Of a DNA stretch of 64,000 nt, positions 25,503 to 34,111 are shown piece by piece. Numbering within the stretch: the first letter of the stretch is position 1; every line of letters begins with the position of its first letter. The notes under the pieces are model-generated. The model made no database searches. It saw only the letters and a list, made by a program, of their open reading frames with translations, and was not told the origin of the DNA. This DNA comes from an uncultured Alistipes sp. (GTDB lineage: Bacteria; Bacteroidota; Bacteroidia; Bacteroidales; Rikenellaceae): positions 18,501 through 82,500 of the forward strand of contig NZ_OZ007039.1 of assembly GCF_963931675.1 (NCBI RefSeq), given 5' to 3'. A program made the position numbers and the translations under genes.

Positions 25503-26676
25503 GGGTAATGATGCCAAAAGTGGTTGGTGTCGTATTGGATCAAATGACCAGAATTGTACGATTCTGGTCATTTGCGTTTCTTAATAATTCCATCATTGCT
25601 GTTCAGGAAAAGATACCACTTTACAAAGTCCTTAAAATGTTGTTCCGAGAGTCCACGATGGATTCTTAAATTATCCTTCAAGTGACCGAAGAACGACTCA
25701 ATAGAATTTGAAGATTTAGGTACATTAGGGTATCGCGTGTATGAAAACAGATCGGGTATGGCACGCTTGATATGCGAGACACTTCGATGCAGCATCTTAT
25801 GCGTAAACCACCATCTTCCCGACAGCTCATCTACGGTTTTTTCATTGATAAATGGTTCGTGTCGCCGATACCAGTCAATAAAAGCCCGTATCCATAACTG
25901 TGCCTCATCATGTGTTTGTACTCCATTTAACAAGTGCACCAGTTCGAGGAGTTCCTGTGCCGCTACGGTCTGTGGTTTGCGTGTAATCCACGTCTCTATC
26001 TCTCGCGCTACATGTACCGTACAACGCTGCAAGATCGCCTCCGGACACACTTCCCGCACCGCTTTTATGATATTGGGAGATCCATCACAGGTGACACTCT
26101 CAATTTGAATGCCGACATCGCGTATAGCCGTTAGGTCTGCTTTCAAATCCCGCAGCGTTTCACTCCTGGTTATGCGATAGAGGAGGGTCATCTTGATGTT
26201 GTGATCCCGATATACAACCAGACAAATCTTATTTGAGAAGTAGGTGCCGTCGATCAGAAGATTTACCTTCTCGCGTCGCTGTATCTGCCATAAAGGGCAC
26301 TGGGGCAAGAGCCGATAGAAGTATCTTTTTAGGGTGCGTTCGCTGTATCCGCTCTCACTCGCAAGGTCACAAATACGCTGTTTACCGCGAACCCAACGCG
26401 CGAACCATATAAACTTGTTTTTATCGGAAATCCAGTCTCGACGATCCGTAAAATAGCTGCCACAATTCTTACAATAATAGCGGCTGCAACCGCTACGAGT
26501 ACCCCATTTTATTGTCTCTAAAAAGCCACAATGAGGACAGCGTATTTTTCGTTTTTTTGACATAAAAATAGAGATTAGTAGAAACCCGTTTCTACTAATC
26601 TCTATTTTATCCTTATAACTACCAAATATTATGTCGGTTACATTTTATACCACCAACCAATTTTGGCATCATTACC
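25503..26676 (-). mobile_element. IS256-variant (zinc-ribbon) insertion sequence
   Basis: Inverted ends GGGTAATGATGCCAAAA.TGGTTGGTG stand at 25503-25528 and, inverted, about 26651-26677. The 7-base sequence CCACCAA flanks both sides (25496-25502 and 26677-26683) and is the probable target duplication, with one base shared with the end. The element is therefore complete. Confidence 0.82.
25568..26563 (-). CDS. IS256-family transposase, zinc-ribbon variant
   Basis: A 331-residue transposase. The N-terminal zinc ribbon CPHCGF ... CKNCGSYF is followed by an HTH (ICDLASESGYSERTLKRYF) and a mutator-type core. The core has Asp in VNLLIDGTYF, Asp in VTCDGSPNIIKA, the RCTVHVAREIE motif and a C-terminal SIESFFGHLKDNLRIHRGLS segment with the catalytic Glu. 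The frame is intact. A small hairpin with arms TGACCAGAAT and ATTCTGGTCA lies at its stop. Confidence 0.88.
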   Translation of the reverse strand: MSKKRKIRCPHCGFLETIKWGTRSGCSRYYCKNCGSYFTDRRDWISDKNKFIWFARWVRGKQRICDLASESGYSERTLKRYFYRLLPQCPLWQIQRREKVNLLIDGTYFSNKICLVVYRDHNIKMTLLYRITRSETLRDLKADLTAIRDVGIQIESVTCDGSPNIIKAVREVCPEAILQRCTVHVAREIETWITRKPQTVAAQELLELVHLLNGVQTHDEAQLWIRAFIDWYRRHEPFINEKTVDELSGRWWFTHKMLHRSVSHIKRAIPDLFSYTRYPNVPKSSNSIESFFGHLKDNLRIHRGLSEQHFKDFVKWYLFLNSNDGIIKKRK

Positions 26677-26683
26677 CCACCAA

Positions 26684-27170
26684 GAGGGGGGGGGTAGCGT
26701 GAAAAACCTCCCGAATCCCTGCAAACCGGTGTTTGCAGGGATTTTTATTTTGGCCGAAATGCAGAAAAAGGCATCGAAAAGCGGGTTACCTGTGGCCTAT
26801 TCAGCCGGAACGAACCTGAAAACCAGAAAAAAATCCGGCCCGTTTGGCCCGTGCTGTTGCATCTGACGTTCCGGTCAAGCACTTCCTACTCGAAGTCCCT
26901 AAAAATCCCGATCCGGGCCATCCCGACAAGTACAGCTTCTATGAAGGGCCTCTCAACCGTGTTCCGACCATCAACAATATGCGGATCTGCGAAGCGGCGC
27001 CCCGCTGGACAATTCAAAGAAAGGCATCGAAAAGATCCGAAAAAGCCCAAAGTTCCAATCTTGAAGACATTGACCGCCGCAGAAGCAGATTTCTGCAGCG
27101 GTCGTTGTTCGCAAGTACAGAACAGAGGAGGGTCGGATCCATCTTCCCGAAAGGCCGAAACTACAACGGA
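26684..27170. other. Element/chromosome border region without a clear gene
   Basis: It contains the terminator at 26714-26740. A plus-strand frame without stops runs from 26820 toward 27284 (RAVASDVPVKHFLLEVPKNP at its start), but it lacks an ATG, has no recognised family, and its end runs antisense into the PUL gene. A 15-base repeat, AAAGGCATCGAAAAG, occurs twice (about 26767 and 27015). This looks like degenerate sequence or a gene remnant. Confidence 0.4.
26714..26748 (+). terminator. Rho-independent terminator
   Basis: The stem TCCCTGCAAAC / GTTTGCAGGGA has a CGGT loop and is followed by TTTTTATTTT. It is strong and would stop plus-strand transcription leaving the mobile element. Confidence 0.75.
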
Positions 27171-28799
27171 TTATCGCAATCGGATCCTCATCCATGTATC
27201 CGAATCGGACGGATCGGCAAAAGTAAAAGTATCCCGGACATTCTGATCCTGCAAAGTCGCATTGAACCGGAGTTCATCTCCTGAATGAATCCCCAGCAGC
27301 GATAAGGGAATCGCTATTTTCAAATGTCGGTTCTGGTCTTCAGGCCCCGAAAGCGGCTCCTCAACCCATTTGACGCCCTCTCTCGAACCGGTCAACCCCG
27401 ACGCTTTGATCGTCAACGGAAGCGCATCCAGCTTCATATCGATCGAAAAATCATCCGAACACGCCTTGTAATCCACATACAGATAGAAAAACGAATCATC
27501 GTGGCTGGCCCGGAAGAAAGCACAGGACGGCGAATCCCCTCCGATAAACAGCGAGTGACGACTCTTCCAATCCAGCATATTCCCGTCAGACAAAGTATTT
27601 ACGTGCGGCGCATCAATACGATGATTAAGGTAAAACACACCAAGTTGAATCCCGGCATCACAATGCATCGCACCAATGACCCGATGAGCGTCCAAAGGCT
27701 CCAGACTTCCCCAAAATCCCTTCCCGGCAAAGGGCTGGAACCAATCCCGATCCCAGGCCCGCCCGTTGAAACGACGGCCCTCGCAGTCTCCGATCTTCAA
27801 ACTGAAAATCCGATCGATATTACAGGATACCAGCGTTTCGCCCGACGGGAAAACCGACACATAGCCGGCACATCCTTCAACGACATTCGTCTCACGATCC
27901 GCAGGTCCGGCACTCTCCTCGCCAAGCGGCTGCCAGTCAAAACCCCGATTCCGGACAACCGACATCCTATAAACGCTCTTCCCGGAAGGGCCTTCCGGTT
28001 CGAGCCGGGCCTCCAGAAATCCGAAAAGCGTCGTTCCGTCCTTCAAGAGCCGGAAGCAGGGCATCTGATCCGTAAAAATCGCCACGTCCCCGTCGTCGTA
28101 TTTGTATTGGCGGCAAACACGCATATGATTCTCCCAGGTATGGCCATTATCCGCAGAGGTTATGACCGATGTCCCGGAGTTGCGGGTAGCCGGGTGGCAA
28201 TCGGTAAAATAACATTGCACACGGCCATCCGGCAACTGCAGCAGATACGGTTCCCAGTTGGTACCTTCGAAGATCACCTGCTCGTCGGACCAGGTTCGGC
28301 CGTGATCCCGGCTGCGCTTCAGGACAATTCCGCATCCGATGCCGTATTTATATCCGGCCGAGGCCCGGAATGAACAGACGACCAACAAATCGCCGTTGGC
28401 AAGTACAACGGCATCGGCCGTCGAATAACAACGCATGTCGGGGCCTTTCGACGTCTCGATTTCCCGGGGTTCAAACAACAACCGGCCCTTGCTCCAGTTT
28501 TTCAGATCATCGCTCGTATAGCAATAGATCCGGGAAGCGATCTGACCTCCCTGACAAAAGAGGATGTAACGACCATCCGCCATCTTCTTGATCCGGGGAT
28601 ATATGGCGGTCCGATCGGTCTGAAGATGCGAGGCCGGAATCAGTTGCATGTATTCATAAACGGGTTCGAGCACACTGTGCCGTTCCTCCCCGGCATGTGA
28701 ATCATGTGCAGGCATCACGTCGCCCTTTTCCGAAGCATCCATCGAAAAGGACAACAAAAGGGAAAAAGCCGCCAGCGGCAAAAACAAAGATCGGTTCAT
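27171..28799 (-). CDS. Sialidase-fold (BNR/Asp-box) secreted glycosidase-like protein 1
   Basis: A 542-residue secreted protein. The signal sequence is MNRSLFLPLAAFSLLLSFSMDASE. Asp-box repeats of a six-bladed propeller are visible (SRDHGRTW, SADNGHTW). In place of the sialidase FRIP motif it has YPRIKKMADG. After the propeller comes a C-terminal beta domain (about 410-542) resembling CBM9-like sugar-binding modules. It is the last gene of the PUL, and the start at 28799 replaces a longer frame that reads into the previous gene. Substrate is unknown. It is a paralogue of the gene at 34112. Confidence 0.78.
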   Translation of the reverse strand: MNRSLFLPLAAFSLLLSFSMDASEKGDVMPAHDSHAGEERHSVLEPVYEYMQLIPASHLQTDRTAIYPRIKKMADGRYILFCQGGQIASRIYCYTSDDLKNWSKGRLLFEPREIETSKGPDMRCYSTADAVVLANGDLLVVCSFRASAGYKYGIGCGIVLKRSRDHGRTWSDEQVIFEGTNWEPYLLQLPDGRVQCYFTDCHPATRNSGTSVITSADNGHTWENHMRVCRQYKYDDGDVAIFTDQMPCFRLLKDGTTLFGFLEARLEPEGPSGKSVYRMSVVRNRGFDWQPLGEESAGPADRETNVVEGCAGYVSVFPSGETLVSCNIDRIFSLKIGDCEGRRFNGRAWDRDWFQPFAGKGFWGSLEPLDAHRVIGAMHCDAGIQLGVFYLNHRIDAPHVNTLSDGNMLDWKSRHSLFIGGDSPSCAFFRASHDDSFFYLYVDYKACSDDFSIDMKLDALPLTIKASGLTGSREGVKWVEEPLSGPEDQNRHLKIAIPLSLLGIHSGDELRFNATLQDQNVRDTFTFADPSDSDTWMRIRLR

Positions 28800-28855
28800 A
28801 AGCAAATGAGCAAGGGAATTCCGGAGAGGAGATTCCTCTCCGGAATTCGACAAAT

Positions 28856-31800
28856 TTACTGAATTTTCCCAAGATAATAGTTGGCCCAAACATGGTCGTT
28901 ACGCTGGTCCAATGCTTTCCGGAAACATTCCCGGGCTTTAGCATCCTTTCCAAGCGCCTTATACCCGATTCCCTGCATATAATAGGCCCGCGAATTCACA
29001 TCCTGAGGATACTCGCCATAGCCGAAACTCTCGAAAAAGCGTTGTACATAATCCGTCACACCGGCTTCTCCGTTGCGGACAATCGCTCGGAACATCGCGT
29101 TCACATCGGCCTGCGGATCGAGTTTCTTCATGGCAAGGCCCTTTTCATAGTTGTAGATGCAATCGGCATCCTTGACTTCGACCCGGGCCGCCATTTCAAA
29201 GTATTTCCGGGCATTGTCCGGATCCCCGACCTTCTCATAGGCCATGCCGATATTGTAATAGACCTGGGCATCCCGCGCATAATATTCCAAATGCGCATAA
29301 CCATGATTCGCGGGATATTCGTTGGCCATCAACATATATTCAAGCCCTTTCGGATAATCACCCGACCTCCAGGCGGCAAATCCGGAAAGCATACAGGCAT
29401 CGACATAAATATCGTGCAGGTCTTCAATATGCTCCCGGCGACTGTAGAATCGCGTCAGCAGCGGTTCAAGCACCTCTTCGTACTCTCCGTGAAGAATCCG
29501 CTGCCGAATGGCCTTCGTCTCGGAATCATAACGTTTTTCATAGAGTCGCTCCCGTCCAGCAAAGAGTTCGTAGCGATCTTTCAAGGGGGCGTTGATGAGT
29601 TCCATGATTTCATCGCACTCCGCCAGGAAGATGGCATTTCCGTCCCGGTCGGCATCGATGGCTTTCCGATACCACTCAATTGCGGCGGGATAATCCTCCT
29701 TGAAGAATCGGCAACCCCAGCCGAGATTTCGCAGAGCCATGGCAAAATCGGGCTTGATCTCAACCGCTTTTTCCCAACATTCCATCGCCCGGGCCGGTTG
29801 TTTCTGGAAATAGAGATTGCCCAAATAATACCACGTATGGGCACTCGACGGCAAATACTCCAACGCCTTTTCATACACCGCAACGGTCTCCAGCCGGAAC
29901 GGATAGACATAATCCACGGAGGCGGATTCCGCACTTTCGAACAGAGCCTTCGCCTTCGCCTTATCGCCCTTTTTGTCGGCCAAAAACGCCCGGTAATAGG
30001 CAACGGTCGGATAGGAGGAGACCGCCTCGTTGCCGGACAGGATGTCGGCCGCGTCCTCGTAAAAGCCATTGTTCAAATAATACAGTCCGAGTTCCAGATA
30101 GGACTCGCTTTCATCCCGAAGCAAGCGGACAAAGGCCTCTTTCGGCTTCTGCCCCAGTTTCATCAGCTCATGGGTGGCATAGTAGTTAAGCGGGTCCACC
30201 GAAAGCACCTCGGCGGCAAGTGCGGATGCCTCTTCACACCGGCCGCTGTATCGCAACAAGGTCGTCAGCAGATTTTTGGCATCCAGATTCATGCCGTTGT
30301 AGTTGACAGCCATCCGTGCCTCCTGCATCGCCCGGACCGGATCACCCGAAATGGACGAAATCTCCGCCAGTTGGAAATAGGACGCCGAGGCATACTCATA
30401 ATCCCAGGCCGCTCGGTATAACGTATCGACGGCATCCTCGTAACGTCCTTCCGCCTTCAGGACCAACCCCAGATTGTACATCGATTCGCCGTCGCTGACC
30501 CGGGTCTGATTGGCGGTCTGCCTTTCGAGCGCTTTCCGAAGATATTTTTTGGCTTGGGCATAATCACCCTGCTTGCGGTAATATATGCCAAGCTGGGTAT
30601 TGGCCCGTACGTCTCTCGGATCCCGGCGTATCACCTCGAAAAAGTAGTCGTTGGGATCGACATGGGCGTTGTGGAACTGAAGGTTCCGCATTCCGAGATA
30701 GTAGAGTTCTTCGGTATTGGCAACCCGCTTCGGGTCCGGATTCAGCGGGGTGACCGGATCCGGCAGCGGTTTCGTCCGGTCCAGTTTGTACGGATGATAG
30801 CTGATCAGTTCATTCCCGGCCGCATCGTACAGGTACATCGTCACCTCCGAAGGTTCCGAGACCTCCGTTCCCGGCACCTGGGTGTCGATGGCAAAGGGAC
30901 GGTCCGGAGCAATATCGGCCTTCGTTTCATACAACGTCTTCCCGTTTCGCCGCACAACGATCCGGGCATTCCGTTGAATCTGAGTAACATTTGCAGCCAA
31001 ATGCAGACGTCCGTCGGGATTGATCTCCATGTTGACCGTGGCCTTCTCATTGCCCCGATTCACATGCTGCAGGTCCCGAATGCCATACCAATAGGCCGTA
31101 AACTCCTTCATCTCATACGGGTTGATCCAACAGTAATCGGGCTGGTTGTCCGAATAAGCCGCCGTCATCAGCTCAACGTAGGGACCGTCCTCATCGGTCA
31201 AGGTCTCGCAATCCCAGGCATGACCGTAATTCATGTGCCCCCAGGTCCAGAATTTACCACCCTTGTTGATATGGCGGTTCCCGGCCAGCATCGTTCCGGC
31301 ATTCCGGCCATAGTCGTAACCCGCGATGAAATCGTCCTGAAGGTCGTATACGAATACCGACCCGCCCATCAGCGCCGGAGGATTCTTCCAATAACTGACA
31401 TCCTTGCCGACGTAGTCCGGATTGTCGCAATACGGAGCATCGGGAACAGGCCATCGCATGAAACTGTTTTTGTGATGGAAGGTCCCGAATTCGGTGTTTT
31501 CCGGGAAAACGATCTGATAATTCTCATTGGCGTGTGTCGCAACGTTGTTCCAATGGAGCATGGAGTTCCGATCGGGGCTGTTGTTGAAAAAACGGCCCTT
31601 CACTTCAATATAGGATCTGTCGGGATAGAGCGTCATGCCAATGGCCCACGACATGCGGTGGCGCTTTTCAATCTCCCCGACCCAGATCGTCTTGGAACCG
31701 TCACCGTTGTCTACCAGCCTGTAATCGATCGGAAACTGGCTGGTCGCCCGGTGATGATGGAAGACGTTCCACTCGACACCGCCCGAAATCCAGGCCCCGA

Positions 31801-32188
31801 GCATTCCGACATTCGCAGGTTTGATAACGTGCTGACGATAGAAGATCTCGTACCCGTTCGTCTTGTCCGTGGCGTAAAACAGCCGTCCGCCGATGTCGGG
31901 GAGCACGCAAACCTTCAGGTAGTCGTTTTCAAGATACAAGGCCCGATATACGGTATCGGTCTTGATATCGGTCGGATTGTCATTCATCGCATAGGGATAA
32001 ACCCCACGTTTGGCACGTTGATAGGCAAAATCCCGTTCAAAAAGAGGCGCTTTCTCGGGAGGATTCACCCGATAAGCCGGAATGGCGAGGGTTCCCTCCC
32101 ACAATTTCACAGGTCCGTTCTGAGCTGGAATCGTACCACAGACAAAAAGTGACAGCACCGCACATGCAATTCTTTTCATGTTGTTCAT
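28856..32188 (-). CDS. DUF5107-like protein with TPR repeats
   Basis: A 1110-residue exported protein (signal ...LSLFVCGTIPAQ). The N-terminal 480 residues form a beta-rich domain resembling DUF5107 (DIGGRLFYATDKTNGYEIFYRQ, WISGGVEWNVFHHHRATSQ). This part looks like the galactose-mutarotase-type sugar-binding fold, which is my inference. From about 500 to the end there are around a dozen TPR helices (LGIYYRKQGDYAQAKKYLRKAL, WYYLGNLYFQKQPARAMECW). Proteins of this build sit in Bacteroidota PULs and probably act on or sense a sugar in the periplasm. It starts 22 bases after the previous gene's stop. Confidence 0.72.
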   Translation of the reverse strand: MNNMKRIACAVLSLFVCGTIPAQNGPVKLWEGTLAIPAYRVNPPEKAPLFERDFAYQRAKRGVYPYAMNDNPTDIKTDTVYRALYLENDYLKVCVLPDIGGRLFYATDKTNGYEIFYRQHVIKPANVGMLGAWISGGVEWNVFHHHRATSQFPIDYRLVDNGDGSKTIWVGEIEKRHRMSWAIGMTLYPDRSYIEVKGRFFNNSPDRNSMLHWNNVATHANENYQIVFPENTEFGTFHHKNSFMRWPVPDAPYCDNPDYVGKDVSYWKNPPALMGGSVFVYDLQDDFIAGYDYGRNAGTMLAGNRHINKGGKFWTWGHMNYGHAWDCETLTDEDGPYVELMTAAYSDNQPDYCWINPYEMKEFTAYWYGIRDLQHVNRGNEKATVNMEINPDGRLHLAANVTQIQRNARIVVRRNGKTLYETKADIAPDRPFAIDTQVPGTEVSEPSEVTMYLYDAAGNELISYHPYKLDRTKPLPDPVTPLNPDPKRVANTEELYYLGMRNLQFHNAHVDPNDYFFEVIRRDPRDVRANTQLGIYYRKQGDYAQAKKYLRKALERQTANQTRVSDGESMYNLGLVLKAEGRYEDAVDTLYRAAWDYEYASASYFQLAEISSISGDPVRAMQEARMAVNYNGMNLDAKNLLTTLLRYSGRCEEASALAAEVLSVDPLNYYATHELMKLGQKPKEAFVRLLRDESESYLELGLYYLNNGFYEDAADILSGNEAVSSYPTVAYYRAFLADKKGDKAKAKALFESAESASVDYVYPFRLETVAVYEKALEYLPSSAHTWYYLGNLYFQKQPARAMECWEKAVEIKPDFAMALRNLGWGCRFFKEDYPAAIEWYRKAIDADRDGNAIFLAECDEIMELINAPLKDRYELFAGRERLYEKRYDSETKAIRQRILHGEYEEVLEPLLTRFYSRREHIEDLHDIYVDACMLSGFAAWRSGDYPKGLEYMLMANEYPANHGYAHLEYYARDAQVYYNIGMAYEKVGDPDNARKYFEMAARVEVKDADCIYNYEKGLAMKKLDPQADVNAMFRAIVRNGEAGVTDYVQRFFESFGYGEYPQDVNSRAYYMQGIGYKALGKDAKARECFRKALDQRNDHVWANYYLGKIQ

Positions 32189-32209
32189 TTTCTCGTTCGT
32201 ATTTCAGTC

Positions 32210-34090
32210 CTATTCGATCTTGATACAGCGGATCGAGCACCCGGCAGCCCGATCCATCCCGGTCCGGTTCAAATTGGCGTTGTTGTAATAGAAATAGTAG
32301 GAACCCGTTGCTCCGGGAACATTGGTCCACAAATAACCGCGATATTCCAGGTATTTAACGACATCCTTATTCTTATCCAGATAGCCAGTCGTCGGGAAAT
32401 ACGAAGTCGTTCCGCTTCCATCGACATCGAACATGTGTCCGTATTGATTGTTGCAGTTTCCCTTGTCCTTGTCGGTCAGACCGGCATAGGCCAACTCTTC
32501 CGGCACGCGGTATCCTGCAGGGCACGGGTCGAAAACGGTCTTGACACCCGTTCCCTCCTCGATCGTTCCGTCCGCATTTCCCCACAGGGCATTGATGCGG
32601 CCCGCAATCTGCCAGTCGTTGGCAGCAAGCAGGCGAGTATCCGGATGTTGCGTAGCATAAGCGATGGTCCCGGTTTCGGCGGTCGCTTCGAGAACCTGTT
32701 CCAGAGCGCTCGGTTCACTCTCATAAGGACTTCCGGAGGGACGCTGGGCCGTCAGATTCCGAGCCAACGGGTCTTTACGCCCCCACTGATAAAAGAGTCC
32801 GTAGGAGTTGGGATCTTTTTGTGCGGTAGAGGTTGCACCCAGATTCCGGTCGAGCATGTGGAAGTTGCCCAAAGCCTCGTTTTTCCAGGCGATGTCTTCG
32901 GCATCACTGACCCAAACGTGATACGACCAGAGAATCGTCCCCTCGGAATCGCATACGGCAACTACGGCATTGCCCTTTTTCCCGGTTGTCGGGACCCGGA
33001 GTGTCGTATTGTCAAGCGAAGGGGTCGAAATCACATCTCCGGATTCATCGGTCGCAGGCTGTTGCCAGATAATCCGAGACCGGGCCGGGAGTCCGACTGC
33101 AGCTCCGGAACTGTTGAGGCATTTCAGATTCTCATGCGTAAGTTTTTCATCGAACGTGTAATAGGGGGTCACGTCTATTTCGACTTCTCCGGCCCCTGTC
33201 GTCCGGTAACAGTTTGCTGAACCGTAATAGAGCGTTAAGAGCAGTGGTTTCAAAGGTGAAACGACTCCGGCGGTTACGGTTACGGCCTGCCGGGTTGCAA
33301 TCTCATAACAGCGGCCCTCGGTATCGGTAATGACGAACTCGAAACCGTCGTAGGTCGCAGCCGGAAGGAAAATGACGAATCCCGTATTTTTCGTCAAGTC
33401 CCCGCCGGAAGAGATATTGGCACCGTCACCGCAATTCACCGTTACGGAGGCACGATCGCCGTCCGATCCCAATGTAACCGTCCCGGATTCGAGGTCTACC
33501 GAAGCCTGCCCCGTGATCTGTTCGCCTCCGGAGGCCGTCATGACCACGGTTTTGATCTTGATCCCAAGCGATTGATAATCGTTAATCTGCAATTGTACGC
33601 CGCCACAAAGATTCTGGAACGAGAAGGCATTGTCTTCCGATCTCGCAACCATCGGCAATGCCGAAATGCCGGTTCCTCCGCCAAGCGCCGAATAATAGGA
33701 TTGCTCCGCCAAGGCCGAGAAATCGACCGTGAGCGAACTCGCTTCAAGGGTCCCGGACGCCGCATCAGCCGGATAAACGGCATAACGAAGCGCATCATTT
33801 ACAACCTTCTGTTCGTCCTCCGGTAAAAAAATCCCGGTACGGGTATTGTCCGATGCCGTCGTGTAAACGGCCCCTGCAGGAACGGTCGCGCCGAAAATAC
33901 GGATCCGGTCCCCGGAATTCCATACGACATTCCGCGAGAGATCCAACGAGGTCCGCGACCGCGGATTCAATATGCCGATGACAGACTCCGCTTGTAGAGA
34001 TTCGGGAATCGCATCGGTCTCTTCGTAACTTGAGCATGAGCCAAAAACGAAGGACAGCGCGAAAATAGTCAGAATATGACGAGTTTTCAT
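32210..34090 (-). CDS. Fimbrillin-like/FISUMP-domain surface lipoprotein
   Basis: A 626-residue lipoprotein with lipobox FVFGSC near residue 20. The N-terminal half has a fimbrillin-type pattern (RTSLDLSRNVVWNSGDRIRIF). The C-terminal third has the FISUMP pattern (HMLDRNLGAT, YGLFYQWGRKDP, DPCPAGYRVP, SIRCIKIE). Both are common in surface-exposed Bacteroidota lipoproteins, many used for glycan binding or adhesion. Gaps of about 20 bases to both neighbours put it in the PUL operon, where it may be the surface glycan-binding protein in place of SusE/F. Confidence 0.78.
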   Translation of the reverse strand: MKTRHILTIFALSFVFGSCSSYEETDAIPESLQAESVIGILNPRSRTSLDLSRNVVWNSGDRIRIFGATVPAGAVYTTASDNTRTGIFLPEDEQKVVNDALRYAVYPADAASGTLEASSLTVDFSALAEQSYYSALGGGTGISALPMVARSEDNAFSFQNLCGGVQLQINDYQSLGIKIKTVVMTASGGEQITGQASVDLESGTVTLGSDGDRASVTVNCGDGANISSGGDLTKNTGFVIFLPAATYDGFEFVITDTEGRCYEIATRQAVTVTAGVVSPLKPLLLTLYYGSANCYRTTGAGEVEIDVTPYYTFDEKLTHENLKCLNSSGAAVGLPARSRIIWQQPATDESGDVISTPSLDNTTLRVPTTGKKGNAVVAVCDSEGTILWSYHVWVSDAEDIAWKNEALGNFHMLDRNLGATSTAQKDPNSYGLFYQWGRKDPLARNLTAQRPSGSPYESEPSALEQVLEATAETGTIAYATQHPDTRLLAANDWQIAGRINALWGNADGTIEEGTGVKTVFDPCPAGYRVPEELAYAGLTDKDKGNCNNQYGHMFDVDGSGTTSYFPTTGYLDKNKDVVKYLEYRGYLWTNVPGATGSYYFYYNNANLNRTGMDRAAGCSIRCIKIE

Positions 34091-34111
34091 GAGCTTGAAT
34101 TTTTGAGTCGT

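Noticed and set aside
26820..27284. Possible gene RAVASDVPVKHFLLEVPKN... in the border region
   Set aside because: No ATG, no family, and the end runs antisense into the PUL gene; kept only as a note on a possible remnant.
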